Part shown: positions 57,090-64,000 of the stretch, one piece after another
Layout of the letters: each line of letters starts with the position of its first letter
How positions within the stretch are numbered: the first letter of the stretch is position 1
Assembly: GCF_049847105.1 (NCBI RefSeq)
Contig: NZ_JBNCNS010000005.1
Location: 124,001-188,000 of the forward strand
Length of the DNA stretch: 64,000 nt
From: Gordonia sp049847105
GTDB taxonomy: Bacteria > Actinomycetota > Actinomycetes > Mycobacteriales > Mycobacteriaceae
Direction: 5' to 3'
Program-made: the position numbers and the translations under genes
The notes under the pieces: model-generated
Seen by the model: only the letters and a program-made list of their open reading frames with translations
Databases searched by the model: none
What the model was told of the DNA's origin: nothing

Positions 57090-57782
57090 GTGAGCCGTTG
57101 GCCGCCACGATTTCCGATTCGTCGGGCCGCCAGTCTGCGCACCTTCGAGTTCGCTTTGCATCGTAACGGGCTCGGTCCGGTCGCAGGCGTCGACGAAGCA
57201 GGCCGGGGAGCGTGCGCGGGACCGCTGGTCGTCGCCGCATGCGTCCTCAAACCCACGCAGATCGCCTCGCTCGCCGATCTCGACGACTCCAAGCGCCTCA
57301 CCGAGGCGGTACGTGAGTCGCTGTACAAGGCGGTGACGAAGTACTCCTTGAGTTGGAGTGCGGTGATCATCGACGCTGACGAGATCGACCGGATCGGCAT
57401 CCACGTCGCGAACATCGAAGGGATGCGTCGCGCGGTTGCCGGCCTCGATGTCACACCCGGGTACGTGCTCTCGGACGGATTCGTGGTCCCGGGCCTGACG
57501 GTCCCGTCGCTACCGGTGATCGGTGGCGATGGTGCCGCCGCCTGTATCGCGGCCGCCAGCATCATCGCCAAGGTGACCCGGGACCGGATCATGGTTGCGA
57601 TGGACGCCGCCGTGCCCGGCTACGATTTCGCAGTTCACAAGGGCTACAGCACAGCCCATCACATGGCTTGCATCGATCGACACGGACCGTCGGTGCAGCA
57701 CCGTATGTCCTACCGGAATGTCGCCGCGCGGGTGACGTCCGGCCCCGACCCGACCACGATAGGCTTGTCGAATGAGTGCTGA
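57090..57782 (+). CDS. rnhB: Ribonuclease HII
   Basis: 230 residues. The active-site Asp35-Glu36 in VAGVDEAGRGACAGPLV and the DDSKRLTEAVRE and HKGYSTAHHM segments are present. It removes ribonucleotides and RNA primers from DNA. Its stop overlaps the next gene by 11 bases. Confidence 0.97.
   Translation: MSRWPPRFPIRRAASLRTFEFALHRNGLGPVAGVDEAGRGACAGPLVVAACVLKPTQIASLADLDDSKRLTEAVRESLYKAVTKYSLSWSAVIIDADEIDRIGIHVANIEGMRRAVAGLDVTPGYVLSDGFVVPGLTVPSLPVIGGDGAAACIAAASIIAKVTRDRIMVAMDAAVPGYDFAVHKGYSTAHHMACIDRHGPSVQHRMSYRNVAARVTSGPDPTTIGLSNEC
57760..57765 (+). promoter_or_regulatory. -10 box inside rnhB for leaderless DUF2469
   Basis: TAGGCT ends 6 bases before the DUF2469 ATG, within the last codons of rnhB, so the second gene may also be transcribed on its own. 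Confidence 0.35.
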
Positions 57783-58083
57783 GGATCTCGAGAAGTACGA
57801 AACCGAGATGGAACTCTCCCTGTACCGCGAGTACAAGGACATTGTCGGTCAGTTCACCTATGTGGTGGAGACCGAGCGGCGCTTCTACCTCGCCAACGCG
57901 GTGGAGATGGTGCCCCGCAACACCGACGGTGAGATCTACTTCGAGCTGCGCATGTCCGACGCCTGGGTCTGGGACATGTATCGACCCGCGCGCTTCGTCA
58001 AACAGGTTCGGGTCATCACGTTCAAGGACGTCAACATCGAGGAGCTCGAAAAGCCGGAACTCCGGCTCCCGGACGAGCCCTGA
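57772..58083 (+). CDS. DUF2469 protein
   Basis: 103 residues, highly conserved across actinobacteria and always near rnhB: SAEDLEKYETEMELSLYREYKDIVGQF at the start and RPARFVKQVRVITFKDVNIEEL near the end. It is soluble, acidic at both ends, and its function is unknown. It overlaps rnhB, so the two may be translated together. Confidence 0.92.
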   Translation: MSAEDLEKYETEMELSLYREYKDIVGQFTYVVETERRFYLANAVEMVPRNTDGEIYFELRMSDAWVWDMYRPARFVKQVRVITFKDVNIEELEKPELRLPDEP

Positions 58084-58122
58084 TCCACCCAACCTCCGCC
58101 GGTTCCGCCCGTCCGCGATTTT

Positions 58123-58159
58123 GTAGCATTAATCCGCACCTGCTGCGGGTTAATGCTAC
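58123..58159. terminator. 16-bp hairpin between convergent genes
   Basis: GTAGCATTAATCCGCA pairs with TGCGGGTTAATGCTAC (one G-T) around CCTGC. It lies between DUF2469 and the convergent lipoprotein gene and is flanked by ATTTT on the left, so on the minus strand it is followed by AAAAT and on the plus strand by GGATTC. It likely ends both transcripts despite the lack of a T-run. Confidence 0.6.
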
Positions 58160-58179
58160 GGATTCATTTGGCGGGGTGG

Positions 58180-58842
58180 TTATTTGGGGATTTTGTCGAT
58201 GGTGGCGCGGGTGAGGTCTATTGCGTAGCCGCAGATCTCGTTCTCTGGCAAGCTGGGAAGTAGCCCGTATCCCGATCCCGTCACCACGCCAGCCGTTCCT
58301 GATTGTACGTATGTCATGCAGCCACCCGACTTATCGCTTGCAATACCTACAGTGCGGCCGTTGATCGTGATGTCGGGATGCCAGTTTGAGCCGACGCGAT
58401 TTTGTACTTTGTACCAGTTGAGGCTTTCGGAATTCCCGACTATCTGGTATGCACTCAGAAACTCAGATTCTTCTGGCGAGTAGTGCCAGTTGCATCCACG
58501 AAGCGTCTGCCCATTTACTGTGGCGGCGTCTTCAATCGTTTGAGGATCGATTCCTATGTGAATCAGGCTTTCGTCGTCGGCATTGCAAGGCTCGTACGCG
58601 GTGCCGCTATTTGCTGAATTCCATCTATCGGGGTATTTGTTGTGGAATGGTAGTGGTTTCCCGTCGTCAGCCGTCTGCCGTATTCCTTGTGTTGGGTCGG
58701 ATGGGCTCGACTGCGCGGACGGTCTACCGTCAACCTCGCTGTTGCAACCACTTAGTGAAAGTAGCGCGATGCCCGCGGTCCAGGCGACTGCTCCCACTTT
58801 CACAAAGTTCCAGCCGACTCGGCCACTAATTTTGGAATTCAC
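58180..58842 (-). CDS. DUF3558-type lipoprotein
   Basis: 220 residues from the GTG at 58842 (AGAAGG five bases upstream); ATG 58860 or 58890 are alternatives. Residues 8-32 are a lipoprotein signal ending in the lipobox LSGC. The exported part has the DUF3558 pattern: W then YEPCNADD, GIDPQTIEDA, a GCNWHYSP segment, then paired cysteines GGCMTY and ENEICGYAI. Family members are common in mycolic-acid actinobacteria; function unknown. It overlaps the previous gene by 17 bases and is AT-richer than its neighbours. Confidence 0.8.
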   Translation of the reverse strand: MNSKISGRVGWNFVKVGAVAWTAGIALLSLSGCNSEVDGRPSAQSSPSDPTQGIRQTADDGKPLPFHNKYPDRWNSANSGTAYEPCNADDESLIHIGIDPQTIEDAATVNGQTLRGCNWHYSPEESEFLSAYQIVGNSESLNWYKVQNRVGSNWHPDITINGRTVGIASDKSGGCMTYVQSGTAGVVTGSGYGLLPSLPENEICGYAIDLTRATIDKIPK

Positions 58843-59206
58843 GCCGACCTTCTTGTTCATCCTGGTTTTTAATCGAATTAGCGGCGGCATCGCAGTTCGC
58901 GGCCAAGGTGTTCAATTCGTTGACTTGATGAACGAGTTGGGTGCTCCAGCCACTATCGACTATGGCACGCCTCAAAGATTCATACAGGGCCAATCCTTCA
59001 ACGCAATCGCGGCCGAAATAATTCATGCCGACTATGCGGGTAATTGTCATCCTGCAGTCGTCCAGCTCTCGCGCGGCCGCGCGAGCAGCAGCAGCACGCG
59101 TGGTCCAGGCCGAGTCGTCAGACACGAGTCGGATCGAACTTTCGGCGGGAGTGGGCAGAAAACTCCCCACCTCCCCGCGCATCGACGTCCCATCCCCACC
59201 GCTCAT
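58826..59206 (-). CDS. Small WXG100-sized partner of the DUF3558 lipoprotein
   Basis: 126 residues from the ATG at 59206, preceded by GGGGAGGAC. Helical: SAWTTRAAAARAAARELDDCRMTI and LALYESLRRAIVDSGWSTQLVHQVNELNTLAANCDAAANSI form two helices with two cysteines and a DSGW turn. It resembles helical-hairpin substrates or partners of type VII secretion by size and position, but has no firm family. Codon use and base composition are AT-richer than the flanks. It is coupled to the lipoprotein gene downstream. Confidence 0.6.
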   Translation of the reverse strand: MSGGDGTSMRGEVGSFLPTPAESSIRLVSDDSAWTTRAAAARAAARELDDCRMTITRIVGMNYFGRDCVEGLALYESLRRAIVDSGWSTQLVHQVNELNTLAANCDAAANSIKNQDEQEGRREFQN

Positions 59207-59374
59207 ACAGTCCTCCCCACAGAACCTTCGACGTCGCATGCGTCGCAGCGGTTCCACCCTAGCTGTCCACACATGCAGGTCTCGTGCCCGCAGACACAGA
59301 AGTCACAAGTAGGATAGCCAACCGTTGGGCATCGATGGTGGCGACCGGTGGAAGGCGCAGACCGAGGGGGATCC

Positions 59375-60706
59375 GTGGCGGACGATGGCTCCAAATATTT
59401 CTGGAACGCGTCGGATGGTGGCAAGAACGCTGGGTCGGCCGGCGGCTCGAGCAGCGGATCGACCGACTGGCAGCTCGCTATCCAACAGATGCTGAGCCGT
59501 ATCGCCTCGATGGAACCGGGCTCGGCTGGGGCGGATGCGGCCGCGCTGCAACAGGCAATCGATGCCGCGATCAAGGCGACAGAACGCCTGAAAGACTTCG
59601 GTCAGGATGGTCTCGAAGGCCACGCCGCGCGAGGAAGTGCGGAACGCGCAACTCGACTCGCGACCGAAATAACCTCCGGAGCGAAGTCCGTCTCGGGGGG
59701 AGTGGGCGCCTTGGCAACAGCGCAGGGGATTCTCGCGGCCGCCAAGGTACAGGAGCCATTCCTCCAGCAGATGCAGAAGGAGATGGAGGAAAAGCCCGAG
59801 GACGCCGCGGACATCATGACGCGCGCTGCATCCCTCATGACGAGCCTCTACAACGGACCGATGAGCTCTGCGGCAGGTCAAGCGCCCGACTCGATCATGA
59901 ATCCAACAGTCGGTTCTGCCCTGATCTCAGGTTCGACCGCCAACGTCGTCGGCGGCTCAGGTGGTGGAGGTGGAAACAGTGGCGGCGGAAGCACTCACAC
60001 CACGGTAGGCGGATCTTCTGACCTCGGCGAGTACGGCAACAACGGTGCGTCGACAACGGCGGCGACGCCGACCGATGCGGGTACAGCAGCTCAGGCGCCG
60101 ACATCGAATACCGAAACTTCTGGCGACAAACCATTGTCGCTGGGCAATGACGCCGCGAGCAGTGGTGGCGGTGCCGATGATCCCGACGATCTGAGCCGAG
60201 GCGGCCTCGGGAGCGCGAACAACTCCGGCAGTTCGACCTTCCCGTCCGGAATGATGCCCGCCGGTGGCGCCGCCGGAGCGACCGGCGCAGGCGGGAAGGT
60301 CGGCGGCGCAGGTGCGGGCGCCGGTGGGTCGGGCGCGGCCGGCGGAGCCAACGCGGCATCGGCGATGTCTCGAAGACTGTCCGGTGCGATGCCGACAGCC
60401 GCGCCGACGACGTCGACTACGCCTGCGAGTTCCACGGCACCGCTGGGTGCCGGTCCGGGTCGCGGAGGCGGCCCGATGGGCGGTGCACCCCACGGCGGGC
60501 GCGCGCGCGGATCCGACGACCGGAGTCACAAAGCGGCGCACTATCTCCACACGCAGGAAAACGGGGCGGAGCTCGTCGGCAGCCTGCCATTGGTCGGGCC
60601 GCCGGTGATCGGGGACTGGTCGCCGCCGCAGGCTCCGGAAGCGGCCGAATCGTCCGCGTCAAAATCAGGTGAAGCAGATGGGACCGACAAGGATCTCAAG
60701 CTCTGA
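59375..60706 (+). CDS. EspB-like Gly/Ser-rich type VII secretion substrate candidate
   Basis: 443 residues from the GTG at 59375 (GAGGGGG upstream). Residues 30-190 are helical (WQLAIQQMLSRIASME ... EPFLQQMQKEMEEKPEDAADIMTRAASLMTSLYN). Residues 195-390 are a low-complexity Gly/Ser/Thr/Ala stretch with a GGGGGNSGGG run. The end has a compact conserved-looking tail, HYLHTQENGAELVG then GPPVIGDW. No Sec signal is present, which suggests type VII export, but no ESX machinery lies in the window. Divergent from the lipoprotein pair with a 168-base shared promoter region. Confidence 0.55.
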   Translation: MADDGSKYFWNASDGGKNAGSAGGSSSGSTDWQLAIQQMLSRIASMEPGSAGADAAALQQAIDAAIKATERLKDFGQDGLEGHAARGSAERATRLATEITSGAKSVSGGVGALATAQGILAAAKVQEPFLQQMQKEMEEKPEDAADIMTRAASLMTSLYNGPMSSAAGQAPDSIMNPTVGSALISGSTANVVGGSGGGGGNSGGGSTHTTVGGSSDLGEYGNNGASTTAATPTDAGTAAQAPTSNTETSGDKPLSLGNDAASSGGGADDPDDLSRGGLGSANNSGSSTFPSGMMPAGGAAGATGAGGKVGGAGAGAGGSGAAGGANAASAMSRRLSGAMPTAAPTTSTTPASSTAPLGAGPGRGGGPMGGAPHGGRARGSDDRSHKAAHYLHTQENGAELVGSLPLVGPPVIGDWSPPQAPEAAESSASKSGEADGTDKDLKL

Positions 60707-60819
60707 TCCGTCGGTGGGAACAGAACGCAAGCTGTCCACATTCTCCGAACCATCCACAGAACCGGCCGATTTCGTTGGTGACGAACTGAATCGTCATCGG
60801 CGGGAGCGATGCTTATGGC

Positions 60820-61242
60820 ATGAGCGACAACACATCCCGGCCGCAGCGGTCTGCCTCGACTCGACGCCCGCGCAGCGCGGATATCTGCCGTCTCGGCGAG
60901 GATCTCGCCGCTGACCACGTGCAGGGTCTCGGTTGGACCGTTATCGAGCGCAACTGGCGTAACCGATTCGGCGAGCTGGATCTGATCGCCGCCGACGGGG
61001 CTGTGTTGGTGGTCGTAGAGGTGAAGACGCGGGCCTCCCGGGTCTTCGACGATCCGGCCGCGGCCGTCACCCCTCTCAAGCTGGCGCGTATGCGTCGACT
61101 GATCCGACAGTGGCTGGCCGACCATCGCGAGGGGTGGTGGAACGAGATCCGCTTCGACGTGCTGTCCGTTCAACTCGATTCGCGGGACCCGACCGCAGTC
61201 GACCGGGCCGTGGTGCGTCATCATCGAGGCGTGTTCGAATGA
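60820..61242 (+). CDS. YraN/UPF0102 nuclease-fold protein
   Basis: 140 residues. The PD-(D/E)xK-type core GELDLIAADGAVLVVVEVKTR holds the catalytic Asp and Glu-x-Lys; family function is not known, though a role in DNA processing is suspected because it neighbours yifB and dprA. Its stop overlaps the next start (ATGA). Confidence 0.92.
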   Translation: MSDNTSRPQRSASTRRPRSADICRLGEDLAADHVQGLGWTVIERNWRNRFGELDLIAADGAVLVVVEVKTRASRVFDDPAAAVTPLKLARMRRLIRQWLADHREGWWNEIRFDVLSVQLDSRDPTAVDRAVVRHHRGVFE

Positions 61243-62774
61243 GTGAGCCAGGCCTCGTCACCGGGCTCGGGCGCGTCCATTCGGTGGGGCTCAACGCGTT
61301 TGTCGCGCGGCAGATCGAGATCCAGGCCAACGTGGGGCACGGACTACCGGGTTTCGCGGTCACCGGCACGGTCGATGCGTCGCTGCGAGAGGCCCGCGAT
61401 CGCGTCCGTGCGGCGATCTCGAACAGCACGCTGAAGTTCCCGGACATGAAGGTGACGGTCTCACTCGCTCCGGCCGACCTCCCCAAGACGGGCTCCTCGT
61501 TCGATCTCGGTATGGCTCTGGCGATCCTTGCCGCGACCGATCAGGTGGCCACCAGCAGATTGAATCACACAGTGTTCCTCGGCGAGCTCGGCCTCGACGG
61601 CGGGCTGCGGCCCGTGCGCGGCGTCCTGCCGGCCCTGAAGAGAGCCCGCGACTGCGGCTTCACCCATGCCGTGGTGCCGATCCCGAACATCGCCGAGGCC
61701 GCTCTTGTCGCCGATCTCGACGTCGGTGGCGCATATACCTTGCGGGAGGTGGTCCGCTGGCTCGCTGGAGACCACGTGCTGGACACGGTCACCGACGCCG
61801 ACAACATCCCACCGCCGTCGAAGGTCGCTGACATGGCCGACGTCGTCGGACAGGCCGAGGCGCGCCACGCCCTCGAGATTGCCGCTGCCGGAGCGCATCA
61901 CGTTCTGATGACCGGGCCGCCCGGCATCGGCAAGACGATGCTCGCGCGACGGTTGCCCGGCATCCTGCCCGCGCTGTGTCCCGAAGAATCCCTGGAGGTC
62001 ACCGCTATCCACTCCATCGCCGGGACCTTGCGGGCCGGCCATCCACTCATCACCGACGCGCCGTTCGTCGCGCCGCATCACACGACAACGGCAACCGCAT
62101 TGCTCGGCGGCGGTACCGGTCTCGCCCGGCCGGGCGCCGTGTCTCGTGCACACCGAGGTGTTCTGTTCCTCGACGAATGTGCCGAGATGGGGGCCAAGGT
62201 TCTCGACTCATTACGACAACCGTTGGAAGAAGGCGAGGTCCGTGTCTCGCGACGAGATGGCGTGGCCACCTACCCGTCCCGATTTCAGCTGATCATGGCC
62301 GCGAATCCTTGTCCGTGCGCACCTGCACATGACATCGACTGCGTCTGTTCGGCCGTCGCGCGACGTCGATACCTCGGGAAGCTGTCGGGACCGTTGATGG
62401 ACCGCGTAGACATCCGGGTTCGTATGGATCCACCCGGGAACACCGCCCTGATGAACTCGGTCGAGGAGCCCAGTGCGACGGTTCGAGAGCGTGTCTCGCA
62501 GGCTCGTGCCACCGCAATCGAACGATGGTCGGAGCACGGCTGGCTGACCAATGCGGAGGTGCCGGGGTCCGCGTTGAGGCAGCGATTTCGATTGTCACCC
62601 AAGGCACTACGTCCGGTCGAGCTGTTCCTCCGAGACGGGCGAGTGACGGCTCGCGGCGCCGATCGCGCGATCCGCTTGGCGTGGACCTTGGCCGACCTGA
62701 AGGGATGTTCCGAGCCGGGTGAGACCGAGATCGCCGAGGCCCTGCTGTACCGGGACCGGAGAGGGCACCGATGA
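61239..62774 (+). CDS. YifB/ComM-family AAA ATPase
   Basis: 511 residues. An N-terminal Lon-protease-like fold (FAVTGTVDASLREARDRVRAAI) is followed by an AAA module with Walker A GPPGIGKTM near 227, FVAPHHTTTATALLGGG, Walker B LFLDECAEMG near 309, the zinc-type CPCAPAHDIDCVC and a C-terminal helical domain. The ComM relative is a helicase that promotes branch migration in natural transformation. The ATG at 61239 overlaps the YraN stop. Confidence 0.95.
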   Translation: MSEPGLVTGLGRVHSVGLNAFVARQIEIQANVGHGLPGFAVTGTVDASLREARDRVRAAISNSTLKFPDMKVTVSLAPADLPKTGSSFDLGMALAILAATDQVATSRLNHTVFLGELGLDGGLRPVRGVLPALKRARDCGFTHAVVPIPNIAEAALVADLDVGGAYTLREVVRWLAGDHVLDTVTDADNIPPPSKVADMADVVGQAEARHALEIAAAGAHHVLMTGPPGIGKTMLARRLPGILPALCPEESLEVTAIHSIAGTLRAGHPLITDAPFVAPHHTTTATALLGGGTGLARPGAVSRAHRGVLFLDECAEMGAKVLDSLRQPLEEGEVRVSRRDGVATYPSRFQLIMAANPCPCAPAHDIDCVCSAVARRRYLGKLSGPLMDRVDIRVRMDPPGNTALMNSVEEPSATVRERVSQARATAIERWSEHGWLTNAEVPGSALRQRFRLSPKALRPVELFLRDGRVTARGADRAIRLAWTLADLKGCSEPGETEIAEALLYRDRRGHR

Positions 62775-63904
62775 GCCACCACCTCGACGACGCCGAGCGT
62801 CGGGCCTGGGCCTACCTTGCCCGGGTCGCCGAGCCACCGTGCGCCGCACTGGAGGCCCTGTGCGATCTGCTCGGCCCCGCCGAGGCGGCAGCCGCGGTGC
62901 GGGCACGTTCGGTTCCCGCCGGTCACCAATTGGTACTCGAGGCCACGGGCGCGCGCGCCGACATCGACACCTCCGCAGAAGACCTGGAGATCGCGGAGCG
63001 GACCGGGGCCAGGCTGGTGACCCGCGACGACGCCGAATGGCCGGGCTGGCCGCTGATGTCGTTGAGTCAGTCGGACACGGCCGCCCGCGGCGGTGAGCCG
63101 TTGGCGTTGTGGGTCCGTGGGCCGAGGCGGCTCGACGAATTGGCGACGACTGGTGTCGCGCTGGTGGGTTCGCGTGCCGCGTCGGGCTATGGCGAACAGG
63201 TCGCGTCGAGCCTCGCGTCCGGACTCGCCGCGGAGAACTGGACAGTGACCTCGGGCGGGGCGTATGGGATCGACGGGGTAGCCCACCGAGCCGCCCTGGC
63301 CTCCGGCGGTTCGACGATGGCGGTCATGGCTTGTGGGATCGATCGCGACTATCCCGCCGGTCACGCACGGTTGCTCGCGGAGATCGCCGACCGGGGCCTG
63401 GTGGTCTCCGAGTACCCGCCTGGCACCACGGCTGCCAAGCATCGTTTCCTCACCCGGAATCGCCTGGTGGCCGCGATGTCCGACGCCGTGGTGGTGGTCG
63501 AGGCGGGACGTCGGTCGGGCGCTGCGAACACTGCCGCGTGGGCTCGGAAACTCGGTCGGCCTCTCGGGGCGGTACCCGGCCCCGTGACGTCGGCGACATC
63601 GATCGGATGTCACCAGATGATCGCCGACGACCTGGCAGTTCTCGTGATCGACACCCGGTCGGTCATCGCGCTCGCCGCTCCCGACGGCACAGGCGACATC
63701 GGCCGCGGCCGAACGCGGTCCACCGATCGCCTCACCGCAGACGAGCAGCGCGTGCACGACGCGTTGCCAGGACGGGGTTCGGTCACGATCGAGGAGATCG
63801 CGTTCTCCGCGGGCCTCGACATCTCGGCAGTACGATCCGCTCTGGCCCGGATGGATGTCACTGGACATGTGGTGAATGACGCGGGAATGTGGCGATTGCC
63901 ATGA
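62771..63904 (+). CDS. dprA: DNA-processing protein DprA
   Basis: 377 residues. The Rossmann core has VALVGSRAASGYG near 129, TSGGAYGIDGVAHRAAL, MACGIDRDYPAGH, VSEYPPGTTA and FLTRNRLVAAMSDAVVVVEA; a C-terminal winged-helix (DALPGRGSVTIEEIA) completes it. DprA loads RecA on incoming single strands. The YraN-YifB-DprA trio is conserved in Mycobacterium. The ATG overlaps the yifB stop. Confidence 0.96.
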   Translation: MSHHLDDAERRAWAYLARVAEPPCAALEALCDLLGPAEAAAAVRARSVPAGHQLVLEATGARADIDTSAEDLEIAERTGARLVTRDDAEWPGWPLMSLSQSDTAARGGEPLALWVRGPRRLDELATTGVALVGSRAASGYGEQVASSLASGLAAENWTVTSGGAYGIDGVAHRAALASGGSTMAVMACGIDRDYPAGHARLLAEIADRGLVVSEYPPGTTAAKHRFLTRNRLVAAMSDAVVVVEAGRRSGAANTAAWARKLGRPLGAVPGPVTSATSIGCHQMIADDLAVLVIDTRSVIALAAPDGTGDIGRGRTRSTDRLTADEQRVHDALPGRGSVTIEEIAFSAGLDISAVRSALARMDVTGHVVNDAGMWRLP

Positions 63905-64000
63905 GGGAACCGACGGCAGCCGGACGAGAGCACGAACTGTGCGCCCGCCGGCCGCACTGTCAGCGAGCGCCCCCCGACACATGCCGGCCGACGATGATCG

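Noticed and set aside
63901..64000. Possible start of a gene overlapping the dprA stop
   Set aside because: Only 33 codons are visible, rich in Arg, Pro and Cys, with no ribosome-binding site or recognisable motif.

Overview
The window is GC-rich chromosomal DNA from a mycolic-acid actinobacterium (Mycobacteriales), most plausibly Gordonia or a close relative. The evidence is actinobacterial gene order, frequent GTG starts, ATGA/GTGA stop-start overlaps, SepIVA, DUF4233, DUF2469, DUF3558 and WhiB-family genes, and two gene runs that match runs in Mycobacterium (tig-clpP1-clpP2-clpX ... valS-folC-DUF4233-ndk-rne-rplU-rpmA-obg-proB, and DUF177-rnc-mutM-osmC-acyP-smc-ftsY-amt-glnK-glnD-ffh-rpsP-khpA-rimM-trmD-rplS-lepB-rnhB-DUF2469-YraN-YifB-dprA). 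The genus is an inference from gene content; no database search was run.

1-5.93 kb: one end of a defective prophage. A leftward early-type operon (two WhiB-like proteins, one fused to zinc-finger repeats, plus HNH, zinc-ribbon and DUF1508 proteins) lies head to head with a beheaded tail gene, followed by a complete tail-spike gene and a tyrosine integrase pointing at tRNA-Gly(TCC), the likely attachment site. The capsid and packaging genes are missing, and the junction near 2340 looks like a deletion scar.

6.1-28.3 kb: housekeeping genes. tRNA-Pro, trigger factor, ClpP1/ClpP2/ClpX, an FdhF/YdeP-type molybdoenzyme divergent from mobA, valS-folC-DUF4233, a small secreted protein, ndk, RNase E/G with an IF2-N-like head and a 15-bp repeat array, rplU-rpmA, obg-proB, and a convergent sirtuin.

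28.3-30.8 kb: leftward ectABC operon for ectoine synthesis, divergent from rsmD. A perfect TGTGA-N6-TCACA (CRP/GlxR-type) palindrome lies between them.

30.8-52.4 kb: rsmD, a nitronate monooxygenase-like gene, coaD, sepIVA, then DUF177-rnc-mutM-osmC-acyP-smc-ftsY, the nitrogen operon amt-glnK-glnD behind a GlnR-like box, ffh, an amidohydrolase, a 472-bp leader holding a perfect 15-bp inverted repeat, and rpsP-khpA-rimM-trmD.

52.4-64 kb: the rplS-lepB-rnhB-DUF2469 and YraN-YifB-dprA blocks, each preceded by accessory genes. Between trmD and rplS is a coupled four-gene unit: a YbaB-like protein, a WXG100/EspC-like protein, a 351-aa protein whose C-terminus resembles a polymorphic-toxin deaminase with its zinc ligands replaced, and a small unknown protein. 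Between DUF2469 and YraN is an AT-richer island with a DUF3558-type lipoprotein, a WXG100-sized partner and a divergent EspB-like Gly/Ser-rich secreted-type protein. These two loci and the prophage WhiB fusion are the most promising places for undescribed biology. No CRISPR array, rRNA or insertion sequence was seen.
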